Origin: Acidobacteriota bacterium
Lineage (GTDB): Bacteria; Acidobacteriota; Blastocatellia; RBC074
Direction: 5' to 3'
NCBI GenBank assembly: GCA_018269055.1
Contig: JAFDVI010000024.1
Coordinates: 1 to 64,000, forward strand
DNA length: 64,000 bases
Positions within the stretch are counted from its first letter, which is position 1; the number at the start of each line of letters is the position of its first letter. Below, piece after piece: positions 27,256 to 37,033 of the stretch. The translations under genes were made by a program, and so were the position numbers. The notes under the pieces were generated by a model. The model was given only the letters and a program-made list of their open reading frames with translations, ran no database searches and was not told the origin of the DNA.

Positions 27256-29106
27256 TCAAATCGTCAGATCACTACAGATTCGATAACCGAATGCGTTGCC
27301 ACGGGTGATTTGATAATCGAATTGAATTGTCGCACTGGGGATAGAAACACCAAAGTTCGGGAACTGCCAACCTTGAATCGAGGATTCACAACCTACTACG
27401 ATTGTTGTTTGTATAACGACATCTTGATCGGAAAACGCTTCAATCACAACCCTCCGGCGTCCATGACGGCAAAGAATTTTTGCTGCGCCAATTTGCTCCG
27501 CTTCAACCGCCGGGTGCAAATGGATGAAGCTGGAAGCCAATCGGACCTTTCCCTGCAAAACGGAATCAGTCACCATCCAATTCCCTTGTTCGTTTCGATG
27601 AATCTGCCGCGCATGAACGATCCTGCCATCATATCGCGCAAACTTTCCGTGAAAGTTCCAGGTGTTTCCCCCGCCGCTTGATCCCGCTTCAATCAACTTT
27701 GCCTGCCGAGCCATACGGAATGTGCTCCACACTTCCGACTGTTCAATGTCGTCGAACATCACAGTGTTGTGCGCACGCGTCGAACGGCAGTATTCGCGAA
27801 ATCGGTCGCCACCGTAACCATGCACTCCGGAATCCACAATGAACGGCTGACCATCCAGCCACAATTCGTAACTCAGCAGATCGCAATGCGCGTGCGCCGT
27901 GTTGTACCTGACCGAAGGCGCTCCGGCATCAACAACAATTTTTTCCCGCTCACCCGATGAAGCCCAAACGTAATATCCCGTTTGCGGAAAGGTGTTTGCG
28001 CAACCATTAGCCAAAGATCCCAGAATTCGCCTTGCTGATTCGAGCAGCGGCTTTGGTCGCGTTTCCATTGCGTTTGCCGAGTCGTTGAACAAGGCAAGCG
28101 AGCCGTCCTGATAACTCATTGCTGCCAGAAAATCCGCCATCGCCCGTAATTTGGCTTCGATCTTTTCATCGCGTTCAATGCGGCCAAACCTTGCGAGCAG
28201 CGCATAAGTTTCCAGAAAATCCGCCATCGCCTGCGCGTGATACATCGGCGAGCGTTCGTAATGCCCGCCGTCCGACAACACCTGCTCGTCAAATTCGCGC
28301 CACAACAACTGCTCCCCCTTCCACAGCCAATTTTCGTTTTGAAAAAACAGGCCGCCCACAACCAATGCCTTGACGTTTTTCAACAGGTGATTCGCTAATA
28401 AATGATGTTCCAGATGACGGCGCAAAAATCCCAGTTGATCAAAAATGCTTGCTCGCCATCTGGCCAAAAAAGTTTCGTCTTCGCGTTCCGCCACCAAAGC
28501 ATACGCGTAAATCCAGTTCACCGTTCGCAGTGAAACCGGATACGCATCCCAACCATCACTGCTTCCTGGCTTCGCATTCGCAATCCAATCTTCAACTAAA
28601 CTCCGGCAAGAATGCCAAACTGACTGTTCGCCATTTTCAATAAGGGCTCGCGCCGCCAGCGGAGCCAACAAGAAATACTGTAGTTGATAATTCCAAAGAT
28701 GGCTTTCATATCGCCGATTCCAGTCCATCGGCTCAATCGTCAAACTGCGATTTAGAAACGTGAACCGGTTTTGCTGAATTCCATCCAGCCAGTCGCCAAA
28801 TTCCGCCAGCGGTTGATTCCAATGCGCGAATTGCTCCATGAACACGTGACGAATGGTTTCCACCGTTTTCAGCGCAACCGAAGAAGCTGGTGAACCGATT
28901 TCAGTCGGACGAAACGCCATCTGCGGAAAACGCCGGTACAGCCTGAATTGGGCCAGGCGCAATGGACGATATGCCAGTTGCTCCCAGCGCAAATTCCTGA
29001 CAGTTCTGAACAACAACAAAGGATTCAATTTGCCCTGTTTACCAATCTCAAATTTCAGGTTTGAAATTAACAGCTTCCGGCTTTCCGCTTCGCAGGGAGT
29101 CTTCAA
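27256..29106 (-). CDS. Heparinase II/III family protein
   Basis: About 616 residues. The N-terminal alpha/alpha part has LFRTVRNLRWEQLAYRP and the C-terminal beta part has KIVVDAGAPSVRYNTAHAHC, GQPFIVDSGVHGYGGDR and YCRSTRAHNTVMFDDIEQSE, the last with the family's Arg-x-His. Such enzymes cut uronic-acid polysaccharides; in surface-polysaccharide loci they may edit or trim the exported polymer. The start is doubtful: the frame opens with TTG at 29106, overlapping the previous gene by 59 bases, while TTG at 29028 just before the recognised domain is an alternative. Confidence 0.85.
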   Translation of the reverse strand: MKTPCEAESRKLLISNLKFEIGKQGKLNPLLLFRTVRNLRWEQLAYRPLRLAQFRLYRRFPQMAFRPTEIGSPASSVALKTVETIRHVFMEQFAHWNQPLAEFGDWLDGIQQNRFTFLNRSLTIEPMDWNRRYESHLWNYQLQYFLLAPLAARALIENGEQSVWHSCRSLVEDWIANAKPGSSDGWDAYPVSLRTVNWIYAYALVAEREDETFLARWRASIFDQLGFLRRHLEHHLLANHLLKNVKALVVGGLFFQNENWLWKGEQLLWREFDEQVLSDGGHYERSPMYHAQAMADFLETYALLARFGRIERDEKIEAKLRAMADFLAAMSYQDGSLALFNDSANAMETRPKPLLESARRILGSLANGCANTFPQTGYYVWASSGEREKIVVDAGAPSVRYNTAHAHCDLLSYELWLDGQPFIVDSGVHGYGGDRFREYCRSTRAHNTVMFDDIEQSEVWSTFRMARQAKLIEAGSSGGGNTWNFHGKFARYDGRIVHARQIHRNEQGNWMVTDSVLQGKVRLASSFIHLHPAVEAEQIGAAKILCRHGRRRVVIEAFSDQDVVIQTTIVVGCESSIQGWQFPNFGVSIPSATIQFDYQITRGNAFGYRICSDLTI

Positions 29107-31192
29107 TTCGCAAGGTCGCCAGCGTCGTCAGGACCAGGCTTCGCCAGTCAATCGGCATTTCCCTGCCTTCTCGCGCGGCTACGACAAAGGCTGAAAGTTC
29201 CTGATCAAAACCTTTGTCTTGCGACATTCGCCTGGAAGTTTTTCGTTTGCCCTCACGCCACAACTCAAGCTGCCGAAAATCATCCAGCACCGCGGAACGT
29301 CCGCCGCCAAACACTTCCACACGCTCTTTCGGCAGCCCACGGTCGCCCGTCGCGAAGTAATTGATGTTGCCGACGGAACCATCGCCGAATTTGATGACGA
29401 CGCTCAGAGTGTCGGTTCCGGTCGCGTTTCGATATGCGAAAACTTCCGTTGGCTCACCCCCAGCCAGGAATTGCAGGTAATCCACAAAATGACAAACTTC
29501 GCCGAGAATGCGGCCGCCCCCTTCATCCTGTTGAATCCAGCTTTCCCTGGGAATTTCGCCTGCGTTGACGCGATAAGTAATCGCCAGCGCGCCAACTCCT
29601 TCAACAAACTGTTTCAGCTCCGCTGACAAGGAAGAAAAGCGGCGATTGAACCCCACCAACACACGCGCGTTTGTTTGTTCAACGGCGGCAACGACTTCGG
29701 CCAATGATTCTTCGCTTGTCGCCAACGGCTTTTCGACGAATACCGTTTTGCCAGCGCGCACGGCTTCGGCAGTCATCACCGCATGCGTATCGTGCCGCGT
29801 GGCAATCAAAACCGTGTTGATGTCTTCGCGCTGTAGCAATTCGCGGAAATCGGTTGTGCAAATTTCAAAGCCAAATTGTTCGCCGACGGCTTTGGCCGTC
29901 CGCCCTGTGGCCGTGGCCAAACCAACCAAATTGACGCCGCCGATTTTTGCCAACCGAGGCAGCAACACGCTTTTGGCGAAATTGCCCGCGCCGATGACTC
30001 CCAGCCGAACGTCCGCGGCTTTGCGCGCCGGGCGCAAGCTCACCAACTTGCCATCTCGTTCGCCAACAAATTCAGAATACGTCAGCAGAATCGCCAGATA
30101 CTGTTGCTGCGTTTTCCCGGTGATGATTTCGTAAGCCTGTTCGGCCCGCGCAATGGGGATGCGATGCGTGATCAAACGATCCAGTTTGATCGCTTTCGTC
30201 GCCACCAGCCGCAAAAATTCCTGCATGTTTCGGCGTTCCGTCCAGCGAACGTACCCGATGGGGTAATCCTTGCCGCGCTCTTCGTATTCGGCGTCGTAAC
30301 GTCCCGGTCCATACGACCGCGACAGCCTTAGCTGCAATTCCTTTTCGTAATACACCTTGCGCGGAATATCCATCCGCACAGCACCAACCATGGAAATCAC
30401 TGCGCGGTCGCGAGCAATCGCTCCGGCCAGTTCAACCGGGTCATTCGTGTCTGCCGCCGCCGTCACAATCACCGCATCTGTGCCAAACCCGTCCGTAAAT
30501 TGTTTAACCGCCGATTCCACATCTTCGTCTCGCAACGTGCCGGCATCGCAACCGAATTCATGCGCCAGCGCAACTTTGCTCGCGTCCAGGTCAATGCCGA
30601 TGACACGGCAACCAGCGGCTTTCAAAACCTGTACGGTCAGTTGGCCCAACAAGCCCAGCCCGATCACCGCAACAGCATCGCCAAGCTTGGCTTCCGCCGT
30701 GCGCACTCCTTGCAGCGCAATCGCGCCAAGCGTGACAAACGCGGCTTCATCAAAACTGACGTCATCAGGAATTTTGACAGCCAGATTTTTCGGCACAAAG
30801 ACCGTTTCAGCGTGCGAGGCGTAATTCATTCCGGCGCAGGCGACGCGGTCGCCGACCTGAAAATCTTCCACGTCGCGTCCGACTTCGCGCACCACGCCAG
30901 CGCAACTGTACCCAAGCGCCACCGGCGTATCGAGTTTTGCCTTCACCGTCCGAAGCGTCGCCATCAATCCATCACGACGAAATTTACTGATGACTTGCCG
31001 AACCAGATCGGGGCGTTCTTTGGCTTTGCCGACCAGCGATTTTTGCGCCAAGTCAACCGTCATCTTTTCCGTTCCCGCGCTCACAAGCGACGCAACGTTA
31101 CCAACCAAAATGCCGCCGCGGCGGCAGATGGTTTCCGGCACGTCGTCTACTTTCAGCACGCCGGAGCGAAAGTTTTGAATTACTTGCTTCAT
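29048..31192 (-). CDS. Bi-domain dehydrogenase: zinc-type alcohol dehydrogenase plus Gfo/Idh/MocA
   Basis: A 714-residue fusion starting MKQVIQNFRSGVLKVDDVPE. Residues to about 345 are a medium-chain dehydrogenase (GVVREVGRDVEDFQVGDRVA, AVIGLGLLGQLTVQVLKAAG as the NAD site). Residues from about 375 are a Gfo/Idh/MocA domain (RLGVIGAGNFAKSVLLPRLA, EKPLATSEESL, ILGEVCHFVDYLQFL). Both halves keep NAD-binding glycines. Fusions like this are frequent in surface-polysaccharide loci next to heparinase-type genes and likely make or oxidise a sugar nucleotide; the reaction is unknown. The longer open frame upstream is repeat-derived. Confidence 0.9.
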   Translation of the reverse strand: MKQVIQNFRSGVLKVDDVPETICRRGGILVGNVASLVSAGTEKMTVDLAQKSLVGKAKERPDLVRQVISKFRRDGLMATLRTVKAKLDTPVALGYSCAGVVREVGRDVEDFQVGDRVACAGMNYASHAETVFVPKNLAVKIPDDVSFDEAAFVTLGAIALQGVRTAEAKLGDAVAVIGLGLLGQLTVQVLKAAGCRVIGIDLDASKVALAHEFGCDAGTLRDEDVESAVKQFTDGFGTDAVIVTAAADTNDPVELAGAIARDRAVISMVGAVRMDIPRKVYYEKELQLRLSRSYGPGRYDAEYEERGKDYPIGYVRWTERRNMQEFLRLVATKAIKLDRLITHRIPIARAEQAYEIITGKTQQQYLAILLTYSEFVGERDGKLVSLRPARKAADVRLGVIGAGNFAKSVLLPRLAKIGGVNLVGLATATGRTAKAVGEQFGFEICTTDFRELLQREDINTVLIATRHDTHAVMTAEAVRAGKTVFVEKPLATSEESLAEVVAAVEQTNARVLVGFNRRFSSLSAELKQFVEGVGALAITYRVNAGEIPRESWIQQDEGGGRILGEVCHFVDYLQFLAGGEPTEVFAYRNATGTDTLSVVIKFGDGSVGNINYFATGDRGLPKERVEVFGGGRSAVLDDFRQLELWREGKRKTSRRMSQDKGFDQELSAFVVAAREGREMPIDWRSLVLTTLATLRIEDSLRSGKPEAVNFKPEI

Positions 31193-31260
31193 TATTTTTT
31201 TAGGAGTTGGAGGATTGGAGGTGGGAGATAGGTAACATCTCTTTAAGGCTATTCTGCGGA

Positions 31261-33222
31261 CTAACTTCCTGCCATCTCCCGTCTCCCATCCCCCAACTCC
31301 TTTCTTTTCGGCAGTGTGCCAGTAATGTATTTCCGATACCACGTATCGAAAATCAAAACAGCAAAGAGTTCGTAAGCGTTATCGCGTTGCCCTCGCCGGT
31401 GTTCTTCACGAAGTCGCTGAATGTATTCGTAATCGAAAATGCCTTCGCGCTGAACGTATTCGCGCGGCAGCAATTCGTCAAAAAACCGATCCAGTTTCGT
31501 CCGCATCCAACTGCCAAGCGGCACATTAAATCCTTTTTTGGGCGCTTGCAGATTTTCCGCCGGAATCAAATCGGTAAATGTCTTCCGCAAAATCGCCTTG
31601 CTGCCTTCGCGGTTCAACTTCATTGAGAACGGAACCTGAAACGCCAGTTCGACTACGCGCGGATCCAGAAACGGCACGCGCAACTCCAACGCCCAGGCCA
31701 TACTCATCTTGTCGGAATATTCCAGCAGGTTATCTGGCAAAAAAGTTTTCACATCCAGGTATGAAAACCGGTTGCCGTCGTCCCAGTCTGGCGGAATGCG
31801 GTCAAGATGAGCCTGCAACATACGATGAGACGCTTGATTTCCGTTTGCCGCTTTACCGAACAGGCGAGCTTTGCGCTCTTCGTCGAGGTAATACACCCAC
31901 TTCAGATATTGACTTGCCGGGTCGCTGTCCAACCCGGAAAGCAATGCCCGCACGCGATGCAATCGCCGGTCATTGAAATCATCTCGCCGTAAAGACAGCG
32001 CCGCCAGCGCCGCTTTTGCTGCCGCGCGCGGAATGAAGCGCAGGTACTTCATTGCCTGCACGGCGCGGTAGCGCGGATATCCGCCGAAAAGTTCATCCCC
32101 GCCTGCGCCGGACAACGCGACCGTCACAAAGTCGCGTGTGTAACGCGACAGCAAATACGTCAAAAAGAAAGTCGTATTGCCGAACGGCTGGTCGAAATGC
32201 TCAACCAGATCGAGCATTTCTTCAGGCCGCGACAGGTCAATCGTCAGTTCGTGATGTTCGGTGGCGAATTTGTCAGCGACGCGACGCGCTTCCGCGCGTT
32301 CGTCGTAATACGTCATCTCCGGTTCGTCGAATAGCACCGTGAAGGTTTTGACCTGCCGCGAACGCTGAGCCATCAAACCGACGATCACATTGGAATCAAT
32401 TCCGCCCGAAAGAAACGCGCCGAGCGGCACATCCGCCATCATTTGCTTTTGAACTGCATCGGTCATCAATTGGCGCAATTCAATTTCCAGCTCACCCTCA
32501 TCATCGCCGGATCCCCATTGTCCCCAATCAGAAACATCCCAATACCGTTCGAGCTTCACAATTTGCCGCGCGCCCAGATCGTATTCCAGGAAATGAGCCG
32601 GTGGCAGCGAGCGAATGCCGCGAAAGATCGTTTGCGGCGCGGGCACGTACAGAAATGAAAAAAAGTCGTGCGCCGCTTGCCAGTCAATTTCCGGCGAATA
32701 AACGTTGGCCGCCAGAATCGCCTTTATCTCTGAACCAAAAAACAGCTTGCCATTGGTTTCAACGTAATACAGCGGCTTAATGCCCAAATGATCACGCACC
32801 AAAAACAATCGCTCGCGCCGCGCATCATATAGCGCAAAAGCAAACATCCCATTCAATTGCTTGAAGGCTTCCGCGCCCTGTTCTTCGTACAGATGCAAAA
32901 TAACTTCCGTGTCGGTTTCCGTCACAAAGCGGTGGCGGGCATTGCCCATCTGCGTTTTCAATTCGTCGAAGTTATAAATCTCTCCATTGAAGGTGATTGC
33001 GAGCAGTTTTCCGCCTGCGCCATCACAATCTTTATTCGACATGGGCTGTCGTCCACGCGAAGACAAATCAATGATGCTCAACCGGCGATGGCCGAGCGCC
33101 AGTTGATGCCGGGCAAACAGTTGCGTCCCGGAATCATCGGGCCCGCGATGCGACAGACTGGACGTCATGCGCTCAATGACGGTTTGATCAACGATTCCAG
33201 CAATGCCGCAAATTCCACACAT
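31261..33222 (-). CDS. asnB: Asparagine synthase (glutamine-hydrolysing) family
   Basis: A 653-residue protein. Cys2 after the start Met (MCGICGIAG) is the glutaminase nucleophile; SHRGPDDSG, LGHRRLSIIDLS and FNGEIYNFDELK complete the N-terminal domain. The synthetase domain has LGAFLSGGIDSNVIVGLMAQ (PP-loop) and VALSGAGGDELFGGYPRYR. In polysaccharide loci such enzymes often make amidated sugars rather than free asparagine. The C-terminus ends in a repeat-coded tail (KRKELGDGRREMAGS). Confidence 0.92.
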   Translation of the reverse strand: MCGICGIAGIVDQTVIERMTSSLSHRGPDDSGTQLFARHQLALGHRRLSIIDLSSRGRQPMSNKDCDGAGGKLLAITFNGEIYNFDELKTQMGNARHRFVTETDTEVILHLYEEQGAEAFKQLNGMFAFALYDARRERLFLVRDHLGIKPLYYVETNGKLFFGSEIKAILAANVYSPEIDWQAAHDFFSFLYVPAPQTIFRGIRSLPPAHFLEYDLGARQIVKLERYWDVSDWGQWGSGDDEGELEIELRQLMTDAVQKQMMADVPLGAFLSGGIDSNVIVGLMAQRSRQVKTFTVLFDEPEMTYYDERAEARRVADKFATEHHELTIDLSRPEEMLDLVEHFDQPFGNTTFFLTYLLSRYTRDFVTVALSGAGGDELFGGYPRYRAVQAMKYLRFIPRAAAKAALAALSLRRDDFNDRRLHRVRALLSGLDSDPASQYLKWVYYLDEERKARLFGKAANGNQASHRMLQAHLDRIPPDWDDGNRFSYLDVKTFLPDNLLEYSDKMSMAWALELRVPFLDPRVVELAFQVPFSMKLNREGSKAILRKTFTDLIPAENLQAPKKGFNVPLGSWMRTKLDRFFDELLPREYVQREGIFDYEYIQRLREEHRRGQRDNAYELFAVLIFDTWYRKYITGTLPKRKELGDGRREMAGS

Positions 33223-33224
33223 CG

Positions 33225-34199
33225 TTATTGGTGATTGGTAGTGGATGGTTGATGGTTGGTGGCAACGTTTTTCCCAGTCGCCGTGGGAAAGCCAGAATCC
33301 GCAATTTGCGATCCGCGATCTACAGACAAAAGCCGTTGTTCATAAATTTTTGCCGCGATGACCGCTTCATGCATCGTCATCAACGTGCAGAAAATGAATC
33401 CGGGGCGTCCATCCAGAAACCCGAGCTTTACGAAGTACATCCAGGCAAACCGGAACACTGGGCGAAACGGCAATCGCGCCCATAATCGTTTGATGAACCG
33501 TTTGCGTTCAATCGGCGAACCAAACAGCGATGCACGCACGCTGCTTGCACCTGGATCGCCAGCAGCCAGATTCGTGTACACGCGGGCTTCCCAATTCGAA
33601 TAACGATTATGCCGTTCGATGAAGTGATAGATGCTTTTGAAATCTTCGTGCAACAGATCGTGGTTCAAATATCCGGCTCGCCCGTCCAGCAACACATGCT
33701 CATGCACTTCCACATCGCCGGCATTTTCCACATCTTCGGCATGCGGACGTTCAAACCGTCCCAGCCGGTGTTTGAACAATCGCATGTTCCAACTTGGATA
33801 CCAGCCGCAATGTTTGATCCACCGCCCAAGAAAAATCAGTCGCCGATTCATATAATATCCGTCGGCGGAATCATCGCGGTTCACCACCTCAGCAATCTCG
33901 GTTTGCAATTCGGGCATGACTCGCTCATCAGCATCCAGTAACAACACCCATTCGTGCTTGAACGGCAGATTTTGAAGCGCCCAATTTTTCTTTTTTGGGA
34001 ACCCGCCCGCGTAATTGAACTGGACAACTTTGGCTCCATACCCCTCGGCGATTTCACAGGTTCGATCCGTGCTGCGCGAATCCACCAACCAGACTTCGTC
34101 CGCCCAGGAAACGCTTTCCAGACAAGCAGCCACGTTGGGCTCCTCGTTTTTGATCGGAACGACCACAGACACTGGTAACTTGCTGGATTGGGCAATCAT
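33225..34199 (-). CDS. Glycosyltransferase family 2 (WaaE/KdtX-like)
   Basis: A 324-residue GT2 protein: VSVVVPIKNEEPNVAACLES, the DxD-like LLLDADERVMPE, and RPHAEDVENAGDVEVHEHVL near residue 158, which resembles WaaE-type lipopolysaccharide transferases. It transfers a sugar from a nucleotide donor on the cytoplasmic side. The start overlaps the preceding gene's stop (ATGA at 34196-34199) and the asparagine synthase follows two bases later. The last 20 residues (KNVATNHQPSTTNHQ) are coded by a simple repeat. Confidence 0.88.
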   Translation of the reverse strand: MIAQSSKLPVSVVVPIKNEEPNVAACLESVSWADEVWLVDSRSTDRTCEIAEGYGAKVVQFNYAGGFPKKKNWALQNLPFKHEWVLLLDADERVMPELQTEIAEVVNRDDSADGYYMNRRLIFLGRWIKHCGWYPSWNMRLFKHRLGRFERPHAEDVENAGDVEVHEHVLLDGRAGYLNHDLLHEDFKSIYHFIERHNRYSNWEARVYTNLAAGDPGASSVRASLFGSPIERKRFIKRLWARLPFRPVFRFAWMYFVKLGFLDGRPGFIFCTLMTMHEAVIAAKIYEQRLLSVDRGSQIADSGFPTATGKNVATNHQPSTTNHQ

Positions 34200-35398
34200 C
34201 TTATTCTGTTTTGTTCAGCGACGCGGCGAATCAACGCCGTCAACTGTTGAACATGTTCCCGCCAGGAAAACTCCTGACTTCGCTCTAATCCACGAATCCG
34301 TAGCCGCTCACGCAGATCGTTACTGGCAAGCACTTGAACACATTGTTCAGCCAGGTCTTTTTCATCAAATGCGTCGAAGTAAACCGCCGCATCCTCACAA
34401 ATTTCTCGATGCACAGGCAAGTTTGCTGAAATTACCGGCACACCGGAAGCCATCGCTTCCACCAATGGGTGACCGAAACTTTCAGAATACGATGGGCAAA
34501 CAAACACGTCACAAAGCTTATAAAGCTGATGCAGTTTGCCATACTCCACTGCGCCCAGCATCGCAATGTCACCCCGCACACCCAATTGGTCAATCAACTT
34601 CGCCGCCGCCGTGGCGTCATATCCTCCGTACATCGCACCACGTCTTATGTCAGTGGTCAAAACCAATTGCACAGTTTCGCCGCTTTGTTGTTTTAATTGC
34701 GATTTGATCAGTGGTAAAGCGCGCAGCAAGGTTTCAAAGTTTCTGAAGTAATTATAGTGGCTTACAAATAACACGCGGCGGCAGCCGTCCTGCAAATCCA
34801 ACTTGGCTGCCAGCGAATCAGGCAACGGATCTTGAGTGTTGAAAAATCCATCCGAATCAAACCCAAAGCGAAGCGTTTCGATTTTTATGTCCTGGTGCTC
34901 TCTCCTCGATCGAATACGCTTCGCAAAAGCGTTCGTTGGAGTGACGTTTACAGTTGCTTGTCTGATAGATTGCCATGCCAACCAGCTTTTGAACTTATGA
35001 GAGACAAGCTGCCCGAACAAACGTCGGTGTCGTAGATCGCGGTCAAACTCTTCCGAAAAAAACAGGTCATTCCGGTTGAAAAGAATTTGCGGTACCGGTG
35101 AAGCCAGCAAGGCAAAATTGCCAAGCGACACCAAGATATTGATCCGTTCCGATTTCACCATCTGGCGCAATCCAATCTGTTCCCACAACATTCGCTTGAG
35201 CGTGCCGCTGACGTTTACCGTTCGCACATTTATTTGGTCGTTTGATAACGAGGCGAAATCATTTTCCTGAGCAGGTGGTACAAGAACCAGATAATACTGC
35301 GATTTGTCCACCTGGCTGAGCAGTGGCAACACATTTCGCAAATATGTCACTCCGCCTCCGGCTGTCGAAGCCAATGCGTTTAGCAGTACTTTGGTCAC
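34196..35398 (-). CDS. Glycosyltransferase family 4
   Basis: A protein of about 400 residues. GTG at 35398 gives MTKVLLNALASTAGGGVTYL, a natural N-terminus; a TTG three codons earlier is also possible. The donor-binding half has RRVLFVSHYNYFRNFETLL, LYKLCDVFVCPSYSESFGHP and PLVEAMASGVPVISANLPVH with the EX7E-type glutamates. This retaining GT-B enzyme probably adds one sugar of the repeat unit. Neighbours overlap or nearly touch, so it is part of the operon. Confidence 0.87.
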   Translation of the reverse strand: MTKVLLNALASTAGGGVTYLRNVLPLLSQVDKSQYYLVLVPPAQENDFASLSNDQINVRTVNVSGTLKRMLWEQIGLRQMVKSERINILVSLGNFALLASPVPQILFNRNDLFFSEEFDRDLRHRRLFGQLVSHKFKSWLAWQSIRQATVNVTPTNAFAKRIRSRREHQDIKIETLRFGFDSDGFFNTQDPLPDSLAAKLDLQDGCRRVLFVSHYNYFRNFETLLRALPLIKSQLKQQSGETVQLVLTTDIRRGAMYGGYDATAAAKLIDQLGVRGDIAMLGAVEYGKLHQLYKLCDVFVCPSYSESFGHPLVEAMASGVPVISANLPVHREICEDAAVYFDAFDEKDLAEQCVQVLASNDLRERLRIRGLERSQEFSWREHVQQLTALIRRVAEQNRIR

Positions 35399-35410
35399 TT
35401 GTGGCAAAAA

Positions 35411-37012
35411 TCAGGGGAGAATCGTTGGGGAAATTGTATTTGTTGGATCATTAATCTTAAACACTGTAATGGCTTCATCTTGCGACCGAAATCGGGTGAT
35501 GACGGTGCAATATTTCAATGAAAAATCACGCGCTTTCAGCACTTCATCCACGCGATTTCGCCACGGATCAACTGCCAACATTTGTTCAATGGGAACTTCA
35601 GGGTCAAGCATCCGGCGTAAGTTTCCATAAGCTGCGATATAACGCCAGCCAAGTTTCCGTTGCTCAACTTCCCACCCAGTCGGGCCGGTTTCAGGATATA
35701 ACCTAGCTTCTATTTCGCGAAATGGAAGATATGGTTCATGTGTAAAATCTCTATCCCAAAACGCAAACCATAACCCCGCACTGGCAAAAACAGGTTCGTT
35801 GGCAGGAATTGCCGCTCGCAATTCAGGCAACCAAGCTTTCATTGGTCTTTCCTGGCTGGCTTTCCAATGCCATAAACCAAGGTTGAGTAAATATGCTATT
35901 ACAATCAATGCCAATGCGCCTGTTGAAAGCCACTTCCATTCAAGTGACTCAATCGCTTTTGCCATCCATAATGCAAATAAGGGCCAGGCGAAAATTAAGT
36001 ACCAGCCGAATGAATTACTCATAAATGCCGCGGCAATCAAAAAAAACACACACCATACCCCAACAACGGCTCGTCCGGTTCGTCCTCCCTTCCAGAGTGA
36101 TAAGGCCGCACTAAAAAGTATAAACACCCCTTCCAATAAATGCCTATGACCACGGGCACTCCAAAACCAATTTAGGTATCGTTGCGATTCAATCCATAAC
36201 GCCCCGAGCAACCCATGATCCAGGATTTTTATGCCATGGGTTGCCAGCCCATGCACTGAGCTTTGACGGCGGAAATCAGCGGGATTGGGCAAATAATGAG
36301 TTATGAGCCAATAACCTGTTCCCAGCGCACCGCCCAAACCATAGGTGAAAGCGGTCTTCCAAATTTGCTTCCAATCAAGCTTTCGTAAAAATACCCAAAA
36401 TACATATGGTAATGGTAACAACAAAAACCCGTTGGGATGCATATCTCCACTAAGTCCCATTACCAGGCCTGAAAAAAATAATTTCCAGAAAGGATTTGCC
36501 GGAGAGGCCGAGGCTACTAACCATAACGCAATTAACAAAAAGAGCGTTACCATCAAATCAGGCCTGGCGGAATGAGAGGCCGCAAAAAAAACACCTGACA
36601 AGCTAAGCAATAATACAGCAAGAATTCCAACCCTGGAATTCCATAACCTGCGCCCCAACAAAAATAAAAAGATTAAACAGGCTATTCCGACAAAAAACGA
36701 TGGCAACAAAGCCGCAACCATGCTTACACCAAAAAGCTTCATACCAACGCCTTGGATTGCAGAACCAATATGACCAAGAACATAGACATCCTTTTCCATG
36801 CCAGCCACGTTCTTATACCCGGACACTCCGGGCTTACCGGTCGCCCACATTTGATATCCCGCAGCAGCATAAGCCCCATCGTCATCTGTTGGGTAAGAAG
36901 GTATTCGGCCCATAGCATATGCTTGGTAGATCAGCGCCAAACATACTGCTAGAACCAGTATTGTCACAAATCGCCGGTCCGCCTCTATTGAGGAACTATT
37001 TACTCTACTCAT
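35411..37012 (-). CDS. GT39/ArnT-type membrane glycosyltransferase
   Basis: A 533-residue protein with about 10-11 membrane helices. The first periplasmic loop has SYPTDDDGAYAAAGYQMWAT, containing the acidic pair typical of lipid-linked-sugar (GT-C) transferases, and FFAASHSARPDLMVTLFLL follows. It would use polyprenyl-phosphate sugar on the outer face of the membrane. It lies between two genes of the polysaccharide locus and, like the next two, has lower G+C than the rest. Confidence 0.82.
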   Translation of the reverse strand: MSRVNSSSIEADRRFVTILVLAVCLALIYQAYAMGRIPSYPTDDDGAYAAAGYQMWATGKPGVSGYKNVAGMEKDVYVLGHIGSAIQGVGMKLFGVSMVAALLPSFFVGIACLIFLFLLGRRLWNSRVGILAVLLLSLSGVFFAASHSARPDLMVTLFLLIALWLVASASPANPFWKLFFSGLVMGLSGDMHPNGFLLLPLPYVFWVFLRKLDWKQIWKTAFTYGLGGALGTGYWLITHYLPNPADFRRQSSVHGLATHGIKILDHGLLGALWIESQRYLNWFWSARGHRHLLEGVFILFSAALSLWKGGRTGRAVVGVWCVFFLIAAAFMSNSFGWYLIFAWPLFALWMAKAIESLEWKWLSTGALALIVIAYLLNLGLWHWKASQERPMKAWLPELRAAIPANEPVFASAGLWFAFWDRDFTHEPYLPFREIEARLYPETGPTGWEVEQRKLGWRYIAAYGNLRRMLDPEVPIEQMLAVDPWRNRVDEVLKARDFSLKYCTVITRFRSQDEAITVFKINDPTNTISPTILP

Positions 37013-37033
37013 GAGGTAATTTAGGTATAGCAG

